Below are positions 11,201 through 20,482 of a DNA stretch of 38,829 nucleotides, one piece after another. A model generated the notes under the pieces. The model saw nothing but the letters and a program-made list of their open reading frames with translations. It did no database searches and was not told the DNA's origin. Origin of the DNA: Pandoraea sp. PE-S2T-3 (GTDB lineage Bacteria > Pseudomonadota > Gammaproteobacteria > Burkholderiales > Burkholderiaceae); the NCBI RefSeq assembly GCF_002179965.1, contig NZ_NGUQ01000010.1, positions 1 to 38,829 of the forward strand. The letters are read 5' to 3'. Numbering within the stretch: the stretch's first letter is position 1; every line of letters starts with the position of its first letter. The position numbers and the translations under genes are program-made.

Positions 11201-12460
11201 CTGATCACGGACGATCACGGTCGCGAGCGCGAGCGTCACAAAGTGCCGTACGGCGCGACGCTGCTGCATCTGGACGGTTCGCAGGTCAAGGCCGGTACGC
11301 AACTCGGTACGTGGGATCCGCTGACGCGCCCGATCATTACCGAACACGGCGGTTTCGCCCGATTCGAGAATGTCGAGGAAGGTGTCACGGTTGCCAAGCA
11401 GATCGACGATGTGACGGGTCTGTCCACGCTGGTCGTGATCGATCCGAAGCGTCGTGGTCCGGCGTCGAAGAACGTGCGTCCGCAGGTCAAGCTGCTCGAC
11501 GAGAATGGTGTGGAAGTGAAGATCCCGGGTACCGATCACGCTGTGACGATCGGCTTCCAGGTGGGCGCACTGATCACCATCAAGGACGGTCAGCAAGTGC
11601 CGGTGGGTGAAGTGCTTGCACGTATCCCGACCGAAGCGCAAAAGACTCGCGACATTACCGGGGGTCTGCCGCGTGTGGCCGAACTGTTCGAAGCACGTGC
11701 ACCGAAGGACGCCGGCATTTTGGCCGAAGTCACGGGTACGACGTCGTTCGGTAAGGACACCAAGGGCAAGCAGCGTCTGGTCATTACCGATCTGGACGGT
11801 AACCAGCACGAGTTCCTGATTCCGAAGGAAAAGCAGGTGCTGGTGCACGACGGTCAGGTGGTGAACAAGGGCGAAATGATCGTGGACGGCCCGGCCGATC
11901 CGCACGACATTCTGCGCTTGCAGGGTATTGAGGCACTGGCACGTTACATCGTCGACGAAGTTCAGGACGTGTACCGTTTGCAGGGTGTGAAGATCAACGA
12001 CAAGCACATCGAGGTGATCGTTCGCCAGATGCTGCGTCGTGTGCAGATCGTCGATTCGGGCGATACGCGCTTCATCACCGGCGAACAGGTCGAACGCTCG
12101 GACATGCTCGACGAGAACGACGCCATGAACGCTTTGGACAAGCGTCCGGCGCAGTACGAGAACGTGTTGCTGGGTATTACGAAGGCGTCGCTGTCGACGG
12201 ACTCGTTCATCTCGGCGGCATCGTTCCAGGAAACGACGCGCGTGTTGACCGAAGCCGCCATCATGGGCAAGAAGGACGACCTGCGTGGCCTGAAGGAAAA
12301 CGTCATCGTCGGCCGTCTGATCCCGGCAGGTACGGGTCTGGCGTATCACAAGGCCCGCAAGGCCCGCGAAACGTCGGATCGCGAGCGTCACGACCAGATC
12401 GCTCTGGAAGAGGCGTTTGCCCCGATGCCCGCATCGGTGGAAGAGCCGACGGCAGAGTAA
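8237..12460 (+). CDS. rpoC: DNA-directed RNA polymerase subunit beta'
   Basis: The beta' subunit carries the catalytic magnesium site. The 1407-residue product has the N-terminal zinc-binding cysteines ([20 protein letters not shown], about residues 72-91) and the universally conserved [16 protein letters not shown], whose three aspartates hold the catalytic magnesium. It also has the second zinc cluster ([19 protein letters not shown]). AGGAGA lies seven bases before the ATG. The gene ends the rpoBC operon and is followed by a strong terminator. No frameshift or truncation is visible. Confidence 0.99.
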   Translation: MKALLDLFKQVQQDEQFDAIKIGLASPDKIRSWSFGEVKKPETINYRTFKPERDGLFCAKIFGPIKDYECLCGKYKRLKHRGVICEKCGVEVTLAKVRRERMGHIELASPVAHIWFLKSLPSRLGMVLDMTLRDIERVLYFEAYVVIEAGMTPLKARQIMTEEDYYNKVEEYGDEFRAEMGAEGVRELLRAIDIDSEVERLREELKVTGSEAKIKKFAKRLKVLEAFQRSGIKPEWMVLEVLPVLPPELRPLVPLDGGRFATSDLNDLYRRVINRNNRLKRLLELKAPDIIVRNEKRMLQESVDSLLDNGRRGKAMTGANKRPLKSLADMIKGKSGRFRQNLLGKRVDYSGRSVITVGPTLKLHQCGLPKLMALELFKPFIFHKLEVMGVATTIKAAKKEVENQTAVVWDILEEVIREHPIMLNRAPTLHRLGIQAFEPVLIEGKAIQLHPLVCAAFNADFDGDQMAVHVPLSLEAQMEARTLMLASNNVLFPANGDPSIVPSQDIVLGLYYATRDKINGRGEGISFADVSEVLRAYDNKEVELASRVNVRITEMVHNEDTSEGAPKFVPKITLYPTTVGRAILSEILPPGLPFSVLNKSLKKKEISKLINTAFRRCGLRETVIFVDKLMQSGFKLATRAGISICVDDMLVPTKKEELIGEASKKVKEYDRQYMSGLVTAQERYNNVVDIWGATGDAVGKAMMEQLSTEETVDRDGKTVRQESFNSIYMMADSGARGSSAQIRQLAGMRGLMAKPDGSIIETPITANFREGLNVLQYFISTHGARKGLADTALKTANSGYLTRRLVDVTQDLVVVEDDCGTSNGVAMKALVEGGEVVEALRDRILGRVAVSDVVNPETQETVYEAGTLLDEDVVETIESLGIDEVRVRTPLTCDTRYGLCALCYGRDLGRGSRVNVGEAVGVIAAQSIGEPGTQLTMRTFHIGGAASRAAVASSIEAKSNGTVRFTATMRYVTNGRGEQIVISRSGEILITDDHGRERERHKVPYGATLLHLDGSQVKAGTQLGTWDPLTRPIITEHGGFARFENVEEGVTVAKQIDDVTGLSTLVVIDPKRRGPASKNVRPQVKLLDENGVEVKIPGTDHAVTIGFQVGALITIKDGQQVPVGEVLARIPTEAQKTRDITGGLPRVAELFEARAPKDAGILAEVTGTTSFGKDTKGKQRLVITDLDGNQHEFLIPKEKQVLVHDGQVVNKGEMIVDGPADPHDILRLQGIEALARYIVDEVQDVYRLQGVKINDKHIEVIVRQMLRRVQIVDSGDTRFITGEQVERSDMLDENDAMNALDKRPAQYENVLLGITKASLSTDSFISAASFQETTRVLTEAAIMGKKDDLRGLKENVIVGRLIPAGTGLAYHKARKARETSDRERHDQIALEEAFAPMPASVEEPTAE

Positions 12461-12528
12461 GGAGGCGGGCGGCGCTGGCGAAAACCGGCGCTGCCACCTC
12501 TGACTTTGTTGCGACAGAAGTTGATGTG

Positions 12529-12565
12529 AAAAACGGCACCCTTTGCGGGGTGCCGTTTTTTTTTT
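12529..12565 (+). terminator. Strong terminator after rpoC, probably bidirectional
   Basis: CGGCACCC (12534-12541) pairs with GGGTGCCG (12548-12555). The stem is extended by an A-run before it and a run of ten T at 12556-12565 after it. Read on the minus strand, the same hairpin is followed by five T, so it can also stop the convergent receptor gene that ends at 12606. Confidence 0.93.
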
Positions 12566-12605
12566 GCCTGCGGTTTCTTGCTACGTGACGACTACGCCGT
12601 CACGA

Positions 12606-14819
12606 TCAGAACCCGAAGTGGCCCTGCACGTAGACCATACGCGGGGCGCCGACCATGATGCCGCCGTTCTGATCGGTGTTACGCGTATAGAAGCGCTTGT
12701 CGAAGACGTTGTTCACGCCCACGGTGACATCGGCGTTCTTGTAGAACGGCAGCTTGTACATCGCTTGCAGATTCCACACACGGTAACCCGGCACCTTGCC
12801 GTTGGTCCCGTCGGCCGATTGCGCTTCGGTGTTCGCCAAGTCCGAGTACTGCGAGCTTTGGTGCGTGGTCGAGACGTTGAGGGTCCACTGACCGATCGCG
12901 TAGCGCGCGCCGAGCGTGTCGGTAAAGCGTGAGTAGAACGGCACGTCGAGACCGGCCGTCGTGCCCGACTTCTGGATCGCACGCACGTACGTGAAGTTCG
13001 CGTACAGGTTCAGGCCGCGCAGCACGCTGTCGCGATCGAAGGTGTAATCGAGCGCGGTTTCGATACCGTCGTGATTCGTCGCACCGATGTTCTGGAAGGT
13101 CGCCGGACTGACGTTCGGCACTTGCAGAATCTGGTTGTCGAACTTCATCTTGAACGCCGTCAACTCGGCGCGCCAGCGGTTGTCCGTCCAGCGCGTGCCG
13201 ATTTCATACGTGCGTGCCACTTCCGGCTGAAGCGGGTTCGACGCCGACATCGAGTTCAGCTGCGTGTTCTGCACCGGGCCGAACGACGTGCTGTAGTCCG
13301 CGAAGATTGTCCACGCGCTGTTCACCAGATACGACAGGTTCACCGACGGCAGCGGCTTGTTGTTGTCGGTGCGGAAGGTGCTGCCCGAGGCCTTGTCGAC
13401 GCGCTGCGAGGCGATCATTTCGTAGCGCACGCCCGGCGTCAGACGCCAGTTGCCCCACGCCATGCGATCGTCGATATAGACCGCATTCGCCGTGGTGTAG
13501 TTGTAGAACGTGGTGGTCGCCGAGTTCTTGCCGTTGGACAGGGTCGTGCTGAAGTTGTTGTCGTCGCCGCGCTCGCGGATGAAGCGATAGCCGACCGTGA
13601 CGTCATGCGCCGTCGGGCCGAGGAACAGGCGCTGCGTGTAACGCGGCTCGATGCCGAACGTCTGATAGTTGCGCGGCTGGTGAATGGTCACGAGCGGCAG
13701 CACCGACAGATTGGTCAGCGAGCTTTGACGGTAGCTTTCGTTAAAGAACGTGCGGAGCTCGAATTCCTGCGTCTCGGAGATCGTGTTCAGGTAGCCGAAG
13801 TCGAGCCCGGTGCGATTGCCGCTCCAGTAGTCGTTCGGCCGCGTGTTCTGGAACGGATCGGCGTTGTACTGCGCAGCCGTCAGGCCACCCGGCGTCATCG
13901 ACTTGGCGTCGTAGTACGAGACCTTGCCGTAGACCTGCTGGCTCGGCGTGATGTCGTAGCGCCACTTCAACGCGAGGTCGTTCACGTTTTCGTTGCTGCC
14001 CGTGCGCCAGTCGCGGCCGACCATGCCCGAGTAGAGCAGTGCCAAGCCAAGCCCGTTGTCCATCTGCGTGCCGAGGAACAGGCCGTATTGCGTGTTGGCG
14101 CCGCCACCGGTGGTGTAGATGTTCTGACGCACGGTGGCGTCGCCGGTCAGACCCGGCGTGTTCGGAATCGAGCGTGTCTTGAAGTTGATCACGCCGCCCA
14201 CGTTTTGCGGGCCATAGCGCACGGCACCGCCGCTACGCACGACGTCGATGCTCTCGATGTTGAAGAGGCTGACCGGGGCGAACGACAGTTGCGGCTGGCC
14301 ATAGGGCGCCACGGCGAGCGGAATGCCGTCGAGCAACACGGTCGAGCGCGGGCTGAAACGGCCCGCAAGACCGCGCACGCCGATGTTCAGCGAGATGGCG
14401 CTGCCGGCGGAGCTGGAGTTGTCGGTGGCCTGCACGCCCGGCACGCGGCGCAGCACGTCGCCGATGCTTGCCGCACCCGAGGCGTCGATCTGGTCCTTCT
14501 TCACGACCGTACGTGCGCCCGGGAAGGTCTTCGCACTGTTATCCAAGCCTGTGCCGAGCCAGTCGCCCGAGACGTTGACCGCACCGAGTTCGACGTCGGC
14601 CTTCGCCTCGTCGGCGGCGCGCGTGGCGGCGGCGTTGTTGGCCGAACTGCCGACCGAACTGCTGACCGAATTGCCGGCCTGCTGGGCATGGGCGACGCCG
14701 AGCGTGGCCATCAACAGGGCGGCGGCACAGGCGGTGGCACGGGGGAGGCGGGCTGCCGGCAACACGGCGGCGCTGAAAGTGGTCGACGCTGACGCGCGGC
14801 GACGTTCGGACATCTTCAT
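12606..14819 (-). CDS. FecA-like TonB-dependent outer-membrane receptor
   Basis: An outer-membrane gated beta-barrel that takes up a ferric chelate using TonB energy. The 737-residue product has a signal peptide cut near AHA/QQ (residue 45), a TonB-box-like LGAVNVSG (78-85), a plug domain (about 95-215) with RSTVLLDGIPLAVAPYGQPQ and VRSGGAVRYGPQNVGGVINF, then a 22-strand-type barrel ending in the C-terminal Phe. These plug motifs match ferric citrate receptor FecA closely, so iron(III) dicitrate or a similar chelate is the best guess. Unlike E. coli FecA it lacks the roughly 80-residue N-terminal signalling domain, and no fecIR genes are nearby, so it is probably a plain transporter. A Fur-box-like promoter lies upstream. 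A second ATG two codons downstream is possible. Confidence 0.9.
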   Translation of the reverse strand: MKMSERRRASASTTFSAAVLPAARLPRATACAAALLMATLGVAHAQQAGNSVSSSVGSSANNAAATRAADEAKADVELGAVNVSGDWLGTGLDNSAKTFPGARTVVKKDQIDASGAASIGDVLRRVPGVQATDNSSSAGSAISLNIGVRGLAGRFSPRSTVLLDGIPLAVAPYGQPQLSFAPVSLFNIESIDVVRSGGAVRYGPQNVGGVINFKTRSIPNTPGLTGDATVRQNIYTTGGGANTQYGLFLGTQMDNGLGLALLYSGMVGRDWRTGSNENVNDLALKWRYDITPSQQVYGKVSYYDAKSMTPGGLTAAQYNADPFQNTRPNDYWSGNRTGLDFGYLNTISETQEFELRTFFNESYRQSSLTNLSVLPLVTIHQPRNYQTFGIEPRYTQRLFLGPTAHDVTVGYRFIRERGDDNNFSTTLSNGKNSATTTFYNYTTANAVYIDDRMAWGNWRLTPGVRYEMIASQRVDKASGSTFRTDNNKPLPSVNLSYLVNSAWTIFADYSTSFGPVQNTQLNSMSASNPLQPEVARTYEIGTRWTDNRWRAELTAFKMKFDNQILQVPNVSPATFQNIGATNHDGIETALDYTFDRDSVLRGLNLYANFTYVRAIQKSGTTAGLDVPFYSRFTDTLGARYAIGQWTLNVSTTHQSSQYSDLANTEAQSADGTNGKVPGYRVWNLQAMYKLPFYKNADVTVGVNNVFDKRFYTRNTDQNGGIMVGAPRMVYVQGHFGF

Positions 14820-14930
14820 CTTTGCTGACCTTCGAGACTTCGTGAGTGTGACGAGCGCGGCCTTCGCTCTTGGCGAGCCCCCGGGCGCGGTCGGTTGTTA
14901 TGAGTAATGCGTTGTAATAAAACGTCGCGG

Positions 14931-14960
14931 ATTATAAATGCAAATCACTCTCATTTTTAA
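14931..14960 (-). promoter_or_regulatory. Promoter with Fur-box-like operator for the FecA-like receptor
   Basis: On the minus strand, TTAAAA (14955-14960) and a perfect TATAAT (14931-14936) are 18 bp apart. The spacer and edges read AATGAGAGTGATTTGCATTT (14938-14957), which resembles a Fur box, an AT-rich repeat of GATAAT-like hexamers. A repressor sitting here would block RNA polymerase, giving iron-dependent control of the receptor. The predicted 5' untranslated region is about 105 nt. Confidence 0.68.
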
Positions 14961-15209
14961 TGGGTATTGCTGATCGAGAATCGGTATTTGCGGGTGCGCA
15001 GCCGTGGTGCGCATAGCGGTACGCAAAAACGGACACATTGCTTGGAAAAGGGCGACAAAAGCGAAGAAATGCGAGAAGAAGCCGGGGAAGCCGAATGCCG
15101 TTCGTGAATTTCAACGGGTAGTTGAGGCCGTGGCTGGATTGCGACAGTAGGGTCTTTCGGGCCGAAGACGGGCGCTGAAGGGCGTTGAGAGGACCTGAGG
15201 GGCGGCTGA
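14961..15209. other. Part of the intergenic region between receptor and hydratase operon
   Basis: The gap between the divergent receptor (start 14819) and hydratase (start 15374) is 554 bp. Apart from the receptor promoter and the LysR-type operator described separately, this part shows no gene with a ribosome binding site, no tRNA and no clear repeat. The reading frames seen here are short and lack coding character. Confidence 0.5.
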
Positions 15210-15261
15210 CGATTATCCAGTTTTGCTTACTAATCGCCCAAAATCGATTGATTGTTCCGCA
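15210..15261 (+). promoter_or_regulatory. LysR-type operator copy A, upstream of the hydratase operon
   Basis: This 52-bp block is 48/52 identical to the reverse complement of 26362-26413. Its first 27 bp form an imperfect dyad, clearer in copy B, centred near 15223. The second half contains AATCGATTGATTG and ends at a possible -35, TTGTTC (15252-15257). With the -10 at 15275-15280, the dyad lies near -64, the normal recognition-site position for LysR-type activators. The likely binder is the LysR protein encoded at 26421-27353 (inference). Confidence 0.8.
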
Positions 15262-15280
15262 GGCGCCGAGCCGCAAGAAT
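15252..15280 (+). promoter_or_regulatory. Probable promoter of the hydratase operon
   Basis: TTGTTC (15252-15257), a 17-bp spacer and AAGAAT (15275-15280). Each hexamer is a weak match to sigma-70 consensus, as expected for an activator-dependent promoter. The same -35 and spacer length recur in copy B with CACAAT as the -10, which supports the assignment. Confidence 0.55.
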
Positions 15281-15373
15281 AGAGCGCACCGAGACAAGAA
15301 CCGCGCCGCCCCACATCGCGCTCTGCGCACCCCATGCGTCCGAGCGAGCGGCGGCGCTACGGAGACAAACGAG

Positions 15374-16177
15374 ATGCTGGATGCGTCGATTCATCAAGCC
15401 CTTGCCCGCGAGTTGCATGACGCCGAGCGCAGCCGCACGCCGGTCACGCAGTTCTCGCGCCGCTACCCCGACATTTCCATCGCCGACAGCTACGCGATTC
15501 AGCAAGCGTGGCTCGCGCTGAAATACGCCGAAGGCCGCCGCGTGATCGGTCACAAGATTGGACTGACTTCGCGCGCGATGCAGGTTGCCGCGCAAATCAC
15601 CGAACCTGACCACGGCACGTTGCTCGACGACATGCTCGTCGCCGACGGCGCCACGCTGGAAGCGGGGCGCTTTATCGTGCCGCGTCTCGAAGTGGAACTG
15701 GCGTTCATTCTGGCCAAGCCGCTCAAGGGCCCGGGCGTCACGTTGTTCGACGTGCTCGACGCCACGGCATGGGTCACGCCTGCACTTGAGCTGATCGACG
15801 GCCGCATCGAGCTGTTCGACCGCGACACGCAGGCACCGCGCAAAGTGTTCGACACCATCGCCGACAACGCGGCCAATGCCGCCATCGTGCTGGGCGGGCG
15901 CCCGGTCAAACCGGATGCCATCGATCTGCGCTGGACGGGGGCGCTGCTCTACCGCAATGGCGTGATCGAAGAATCGGGCCTGAGCGCCGCAGTGCTGAAT
16001 CACCCGGGCAACGGTGTCGCGTGGCTCGCCAACAAACTGGGGGCCTTTGACGAAGGCTTGCAGGCGGGCGAGATCGTGCTCGCCGGGTCGTTCACGCGAC
16101 CGGTCGCCTGCAAGGCGGGCGATGTCTTTCACGCCGATTACGGCCCCTTGGGGGCGATCGGTGTGCGCTTCGTCTGA
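15374..16177 (+). CDS. hpaH: 2-oxo-hept-4-ene-1,7-dioate hydratase (HpaH-like)
   Basis: This enzyme would add water to 2-oxohept-4-ene-1,7-dioate in the lower homoprotocatechuate meta-cleavage pathway, giving the substrate of the HpaI aldolase. The 267-residue product matches the usual HpaH length and belongs to the hydratase/decarboxylase branch of the FAH superfamily. It has [12 protein letters not shown] (59-70), DHGTLLDDM (79-87) and the acidic metal-ligand motif PRLEVELAF (103-111). A longer frame opens at 15185, but the ATG at 15374 has GGAG ten bases upstream and gives the family N-terminus. It is the first gene of a six-gene operon behind operator copy A. Confidence 0.87.
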   Translation: MLDASIHQALARELHDAERSRTPVTQFSRRYPDISIADSYAIQQAWLALKYAEGRRVIGHKIGLTSRAMQVAAQITEPDHGTLLDDMLVADGATLEAGRFIVPRLEVELAFILAKPLKGPGVTLFDVLDATAWVTPALELIDGRIELFDRDTQAPRKVFDTIADNAANAAIVLGGRPVKPDAIDLRWTGALLYRNGVIEESGLSAAVLNHPGNGVAWLANKLGAFDEGLQAGEIVLAGSFTRPVACKAGDVFHADYGPLGAIGVRFV

Positions 16178-16206
16178 CCGACTCCCCGAACTTCGGAACC
16201 GACCTC

Positions 16207-16983
16207 ATGAAAACGCCCCCGAATGCATTCAAGCAGGCGCTCGCCAACCGGCAGCGCCAGATCGGCCTGTGGATGGGACTCGCCACGCCGTACGCCGCCG
16301 AGCTGTGCGCCGGCAGCGGCTTCGACTGGATCGTGATCGACGGCGAGCACGCGCCTAACGATCTGCGCTCGACGCTCGCGGCCCTTCAGGCGGTCGCCCC
16401 CTATCCGTCGCACCCGGTCGTGCGTTTGCCGCAGGGCGATGCGGTGCTCATCAAGCAGGTGCTCGAAATCGGCGCGACGACGTTGCTCGTGCCGATGGTC
16501 GAATCCGCGGACATGGCGGCGGCGCTGGTCAGCGCCATGCGCTATCCGCCGCAGGGCACGCGTGGCGTGGGCAGCGGGCTCGCCCGCTCGTCGCGCTGGA
16601 ATCGCTACGACGACTATCTGCATGCGGCGAACGACACCACGTGTCTGCTGGTGCAGGTAGAAACCGCCGAGGCCCTTGCGCAGGTCGATGCCATCGCGTC
16701 GGTCGACGGTGTCGATGGCGTGTTCATCGGCCCGGCAGATCTGGCCGCGTCGATGGGTTATCTCGGTCAGGCAACCCATCCGGACGTGCGCAAGGTCATC
16801 GAAGACGGTATCGCGCGGATTCGCGCCGCCGGAAAACCGGCCGGCATCCTATGTGTCGACGAGGCGCTGGCGCGCCACTACCTCGACCTTGGCGTGACCT
16901 TCATCGCCGTCGGCATCGACACGTCGCTGCTCGCCAACGCGAGCCGTGCGCTCGCCGCGAAGTTTGCCGGCCCGGCAGATTGA
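16207..16983 (+). CDS. hpaI: 4-hydroxy-2-oxoheptane-1,7-dioate aldolase (HpaI)
   Basis: A class II, metal-dependent pyruvate aldolase that splits 4-hydroxy-2-oxoheptanedioate into pyruvate and succinate semialdehyde. The 258-residue product keeps every catalytic position at a constant +3 offset from E. coli HpaI: His48 in DGEHAPND, Arg73 in VVRLP, Glu152 in QVETAEAL and Asp178 in [14 protein letters not shown]. It follows the hydratase by 29 bp and precedes the dehydrogenase by 31 bp. HpcH/HpaI enzymes are promiscuous, so the natural substrate is inferred from the operon. The ribosome binding site is weak (CGGAA about 12 bases upstream). Confidence 0.92.
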   Translation: MKTPPNAFKQALANRQRQIGLWMGLATPYAAELCAGSGFDWIVIDGEHAPNDLRSTLAALQAVAPYPSHPVVRLPQGDAVLIKQVLEIGATTLLVPMVESADMAAALVSAMRYPPQGTRGVGSGLARSSRWNRYDDYLHAANDTTCLLVQVETAEALAQVDAIASVDGVDGVFIGPADLAASMGYLGQATHPDVRKVIEDGIARIRAAGKPAGILCVDEALARHYLDLGVTFIAVGIDTSLLANASRALAAKFAGPAD

Positions 16984-17014
16984 ATTTCCCCACTTTCCCC
17001 CAACGAGGCATCGC

Positions 17015-18490
17015 ATGAGCGCTTCCCGTTTTGACGTCGCCGGCATCCCGGTGTCGCCAGATCATTTCATCGACGGTCGACGCGTGGCGTCGCCGGATAC
17101 GTTCGAATGCGTTTCCCCCATCGATCAGACGCTGCTCGGTCATATCGCCAGCGGCAATCTCGCTCACGTCGACGCTGCCGTCACGTCGGCCGCGCAGGCG
17201 TTCCCGGCTTGGGCGGCGCTGGGCGCGGCCGCTCGTCAGCCGTATCTGCAACGCTTTGCCGACGCGATCGGGCGGCGCGCAGAAGCGTTCGCCACGCTCG
17301 AGAGCCACGATGCTGGCGTGTTGCGCTCGCGCATGGCCCACGGCGTGGTGCCGCGCGCGATGCAGAACATCACATGGTTTGCCGAGCATGCACTGATGTT
17401 GCAGGACCGCGTGATCGAGACACCGCAGGCGCGCCATCTGGTGCGGCACGACCCGGCGGGTGTGGTGGCCATCATCACGCCGTGGAATTCGCCGTTGATG
17501 CTGGCGACGTGGAAGATTGGTCCGGCGCTCGCCTCCGGCAACACCGTGGTGCTCAAGGCGCCCGAGTGGGCGCCGCTCACGTCGTCGCTGCTGGCCGATT
17601 GTGCGGAAGAAGCGGGGTTGCCGCCCGGCGTATTCAACTTGTTGCAGGGCTCGGGTGCGGTGACGGGGGCGGCGCTGGTGAGCGATTCGCGCCTCGCACG
17701 GATCTCGTTCACAGGGTCGGTCACGACGGCGAAATGGATTGCCAAAACGGCCGCCGCGAATCTGGTGCCGTGCAGTCTCGAACTCGGCGGCAAGTCGGCC
17801 TTCATCGTGCTCGCCGACGCCGATCTGGACGCTGCCGCCGCCACGGCCGCACTGATGTATCGCAACGCGGGGCAGGTGTGTCTCGCAGGCACGCGACTGC
17901 TCGTGCATGCCGATGTCGCGCAACGTTTCACCGAGACGCTGCGCACGCTGGTGGAAAGCCTCGTCGTGGGCGACCCGCGTGAGGCGGCGACGGAAGTCGG
18001 CCCGATCATTCATCCGCGTCAGCTTGAGCGTGTGGAAGGTTTTGTCGAGCGTGCCGTCGCGGGCGGCGCGCGCGTGCTGTGGGGCGGCAAGCGTCATCCG
18101 TTCGGTGCGCAGTATTTCGCACCGACGCTGCTCACCGACTTGCGTCAACGCGACGAGATCGTGCAGCAGGAAGTCTTCGGGCCGGTGCTCACGTTGCAGA
18201 CGTTCCGAAGCGACGACGACGTGGTCGATATGGCCAACGGCACCGATTTCGGACTCGGCGGCGTCTGCTACGGCGACGAAGCGCATGCCATCGCCATCGC
18301 GCAGCGCGTGCGTACCGGCTTCATCTGGGTCAACAGCTTCGGCATTCGCGATCTCGCCGCACCGTTCGGCGGCATCAAGCGCTCGGGCGTGGGCCGTGAA
18401 GGCGGCGAGTGGAGCTTCGAATTCTTCTGCGACGTGAAGGACGTCGTCGTGCCGAAACAGCCATTCAAGGCGAGCTTCAGCCATCGCTGA
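17015..18490 (+). CDS. hpaE: Aldehyde dehydrogenase, probably 5-carboxymethyl-2-hydroxymuconate semialdehyde dehydrogenase
   Basis: An NAD(P)-dependent aldehyde dehydrogenase that, in this context, would oxidise the ring-cleavage semialdehyde to 5-carboxymethyl-2-hydroxymuconate. The 491-residue product has the full superfamily set: Asn158 in ITPWNSP, Lys181 in VVLKAPEWAP, FTGS at 232-235, general base Glu256 in LELGGKSAF and nucleophile Cys289 in NAGQVCLAGTRLL. Its length matches HpaE. The frame is open upstream to 16946, but that would overlap hpaI, and the ATG at 17015 with GAGG upstream is typical. Substrate specificity cannot be read from sequence alone; neighbours support HpaE. Confidence 0.82.
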   Translation: MSASRFDVAGIPVSPDHFIDGRRVASPDTFECVSPIDQTLLGHIASGNLAHVDAAVTSAAQAFPAWAALGAAARQPYLQRFADAIGRRAEAFATLESHDAGVLRSRMAHGVVPRAMQNITWFAEHALMLQDRVIETPQARHLVRHDPAGVVAIITPWNSPLMLATWKIGPALASGNTVVLKAPEWAPLTSSLLADCAEEAGLPPGVFNLLQGSGAVTGAALVSDSRLARISFTGSVTTAKWIAKTAAANLVPCSLELGGKSAFIVLADADLDAAAATAALMYRNAGQVCLAGTRLLVHADVAQRFTETLRTLVESLVVGDPREAATEVGPIIHPRQLERVEGFVERAVAGGARVLWGGKRHPFGAQYFAPTLLTDLRQRDEIVQQEVFGPVLTLQTFRSDDDVVDMANGTDFGLGGVCYGDEAHAIAIAQRVRTGFIWVNSFGIRDLAAPFGGIKRSGVGREGGEWSFEFFCDVKDVVVPKQPFKASFSHR

Positions 18491-18548
18491 TCATCGCTGA
18501 TGGCATCGCCGCATTCAGTAAAAAACAAAAGAGATTGAGGAGAACACC

Positions 18549-19442
18549 ATGGGACAGATCGTCGGCGCGGCACTCGTGTCGCACCATCCCGGTTTGATGC
18601 AGTGTGAGGAATTTCGTGTCTTGCAGGGCGCAGGAGCGGATTCGGATTTGATCGCCGGGTACACGCGAGTGCGCGAGCGAATTGCGGCAGCGAAGCCGGA
18701 TGTCGTGCTGATTTTCGATTCGCACTGGTTCACGACCGGCTATCACCTGATCGACGGCGGCGCGCGTTATTCGGGCATGTACGTCTCCGACGAAATGCCG
18801 TGGTATCTGCACGGTGTGCCGTACGACTATCGTGGTCATCCCGAACTCGCGCTCGCCGTGGAAGCCGTGGCGCGCGAGAAGGGCGTGCGTGCGCGTGCCG
18901 TGCAGCATCCCGATTTGCCGCGTCACTACCCGACGATCAACGTCATCAAGCAGATGCGGCTCGATGCGTGGCCGATCGTGACGGTGAGTTCGTGCCAGAA
19001 CTGCGAGACGGAACATTTCCTGCAATCGGGGCAAGTGATCGGCGAGGCGATTCGCCGCAGCGATTTGCGCGTGGTGATGCTGGCGTCCGGTGCGCTGAGT
19101 CACAAGTTCAACGGCATCGACTGGAAGCCGACGCATCCGCGCATCTTTCACGAGAGCAATGTGTCGCGGCCCGAGAACATCGAGAGCGACAAGCGCGCGA
19201 TCGAAGCGTTTCGCGAAGGGCGTCACGACCAGATTCTGGCGGACTGGGACAGCGACTATCGCAAGCGTCCGTGGGAAGCCCACGGCGCGCACTATCTGCA
19301 AATGGTCGGTGCACTCGGTGGTGCAGCGTGCCGCAGCAAAGGGGTGGTGCTCTCCGATTACGAAAACGCGCGCGGCACCGGCAACGTGCATATCTGGTTC
19401 GACGGCGACGACAGCGCGAGCCGCACCGCGCGTCAGGCCTGA
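18549..19442 (+). CDS. hpaD: LigB-type extradiol ring-cleavage dioxygenase, probably homoprotocatechuate 2,3-dioxygenase
   Basis: A non-haem Fe(II) enzyme that opens a catecholic ring next to the hydroxyls. The 297-residue product belongs to the type III (LigB/HpaD) class. His12 in LVSHHPGLM and His59 in LIFDSHWF are the expected metal ligands, and ASGALSHKF near the middle is the conserved LigB-fold histidine motif. It resembles E. coli HpaD in length and in the order of motifs, including the NELP-like SDEMPWYLHG stretch. The best inferred substrate is 3,4-dihydroxyphenylacetate, but other catechols cannot be excluded. GAGGAG precedes the ATG, and the gene lies 58 bp after hpaE and 12 bp before the FAH-family gene. 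Confidence 0.8.
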   Translation: MGQIVGAALVSHHPGLMQCEEFRVLQGAGADSDLIAGYTRVRERIAAAKPDVVLIFDSHWFTTGYHLIDGGARYSGMYVSDEMPWYLHGVPYDYRGHPELALAVEAVAREKGVRARAVQHPDLPRHYPTINVIKQMRLDAWPIVTVSSCQNCETEHFLQSGQVIGEAIRRSDLRVVMLASGALSHKFNGIDWKPTHPRIFHESNVSRPENIESDKRAIEAFREGRHDQILADWDSDYRKRPWEAHGAHYLQMVGALGGAACRSKGVVLSDYENARGTGNVHIWFDGDDSASRTARQA

Positions 19443-19454
19443 GGGAGCGACACG

Positions 19455-20402
19455 ATGGATTTCGAATTTCCGCTGAAAGAAGTGCCTGCCGTGATGCGAG
19501 GCCCGCGTGTTGAACGCCGGCGCATTCTGCTGGGCGGCAGCGCGTTCTGGGGCACGATGATCGAAGACGGTTCGCTGCGCGGTCAGTTGCGGCTCGACGA
19601 TGGCCGCGTGGTCGACCCGCAGACGGTGGCGCATCTGCCGCCCGTCGACCCGTCGAAGATCATTGCCGTGCATATCTCGTATCGTTCGCGCAGCATGGAG
19701 ACGCGCAACAAGCCGAAGCCGACCGATACACCGACGTATTTCACCAAGCCGCCGACTTCGCTCAACGGCCACGGCGGGCAGATTCTCAAGCCTGCCGATT
19801 GCAAGTATCTGAATTACGAGAGCGAGTACGCGGTGGTGATCAGCCGGACGTGCCGCAACGTACTGCCTGACGAAGCGTGGGATTACATCGAGGGTTTCTG
19901 CCCGGCACTCGACATGGGCTTGCAGGACTTTCGCGATACCGATCAGGGATCGATGCTGCGCGTGAAGGGCGCGGATACGTTGTTGCCGATCGGTCCCGGC
20001 ATCGTGCGCGGCGTGAATCTGTTCGAGCAGACATTGCGCACGTATCGCAACGGACTGGTGGTGCAGGAGGCGCACATCGGCGATGAGACGATCTGGGGGC
20101 CGCATTACGTGATCGCGGACATCGCGCGTCACATCACGCTGATGCCGGGCGACGTGATCCTGATGGGCACGCCGTGTCATTCGCGCTCGGTCGATGCGGG
20201 CGATCTGGTCGAGTGCGAGATCACCGGACTGGGTCGACTGTCAGGCAGGGTCGTCGGCATCGAAGCGCCGCGTGCGGCGGCGCTTGGTGTGGGGCACGCC
20301 CCGACCGACAGCCCGGAAGTGCGTCGTGTCGCACTGGGCTTCGATGAGCGTGTGCCTGAGCATTTCAAAGAGAACTATCGTCGCGCCGCAAATAAGGCGT
20401 AG
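19455..20402 (+). CDS. Fumarylacetoacetate-hydrolase-family isomerase/decarboxylase (HpaG-like)
   Basis: In the homoprotocatechuate route an FAH-family enzyme decarboxylates and isomerises the C8 tricarboxylate before hydration. The 315-residue product has one FAH catalytic domain. NYESEYAVVISRTCRNV gives the glutamate metal ligands, LDMGLQDFRD and KGADTLLPIGPGIV follow, and GDVILMGTP comes near the end. E. coli HpaG is about 430 residues with two FAH repeats, whereas this protein has a single repeat plus a roughly 60-residue N-terminal piece. It may therefore carry out only one of the two steps. GAGGGAG lies upstream of the ATG. It was not given the name hpaG because of this difference. Confidence 0.75.
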   Translation: MDFEFPLKEVPAVMRGPRVERRRILLGGSAFWGTMIEDGSLRGQLRLDDGRVVDPQTVAHLPPVDPSKIIAVHISYRSRSMETRNKPKPTDTPTYFTKPPTSLNGHGGQILKPADCKYLNYESEYAVVISRTCRNVLPDEAWDYIEGFCPALDMGLQDFRDTDQGSMLRVKGADTLLPIGPGIVRGVNLFEQTLRTYRNGLVVQEAHIGDETIWGPHYVIADIARHITLMPGDVILMGTPCHSRSVDAGDLVECEITGLGRLSGRVVGIEAPRAAALGVGHAPTDSPEVRRVALGFDERVPEHFKENYRRAANKA

Positions 20403-20482
20403 TTGACGTACGCGGTGGCGGCATCCGAAGATGTCCCGGTCATGCCGGCACGTCGCGGCAATTCTTGGTACGGAGCAGACGA

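Noticed and set aside
8255-12391. 1378-codon open frame antisense to rpoC
   Set aside because: Same pattern as the rpoB antisense frame; it results from strong codon bias in rpoC.
13071-14792. 573-codon open frame antisense to the FecA-like receptor
   Set aside because: The receptor on the other strand has a signal peptide, a plug domain and a terminal Phe; the antisense product is Arg/Val-rich without motifs.
16901-18484. 527-codon open frame antisense to the aldehyde dehydrogenase
   Set aside because: The dehydrogenase keeps all catalytic residues; the antisense frame is Arg/Ala/His-rich and has no start signals.
18477-20180. 567-codon open frame antisense to hpaD and the FAH gene
   Set aside because: It spans two genes with clear enzyme motifs and good ribosome binding sites on the plus strand.
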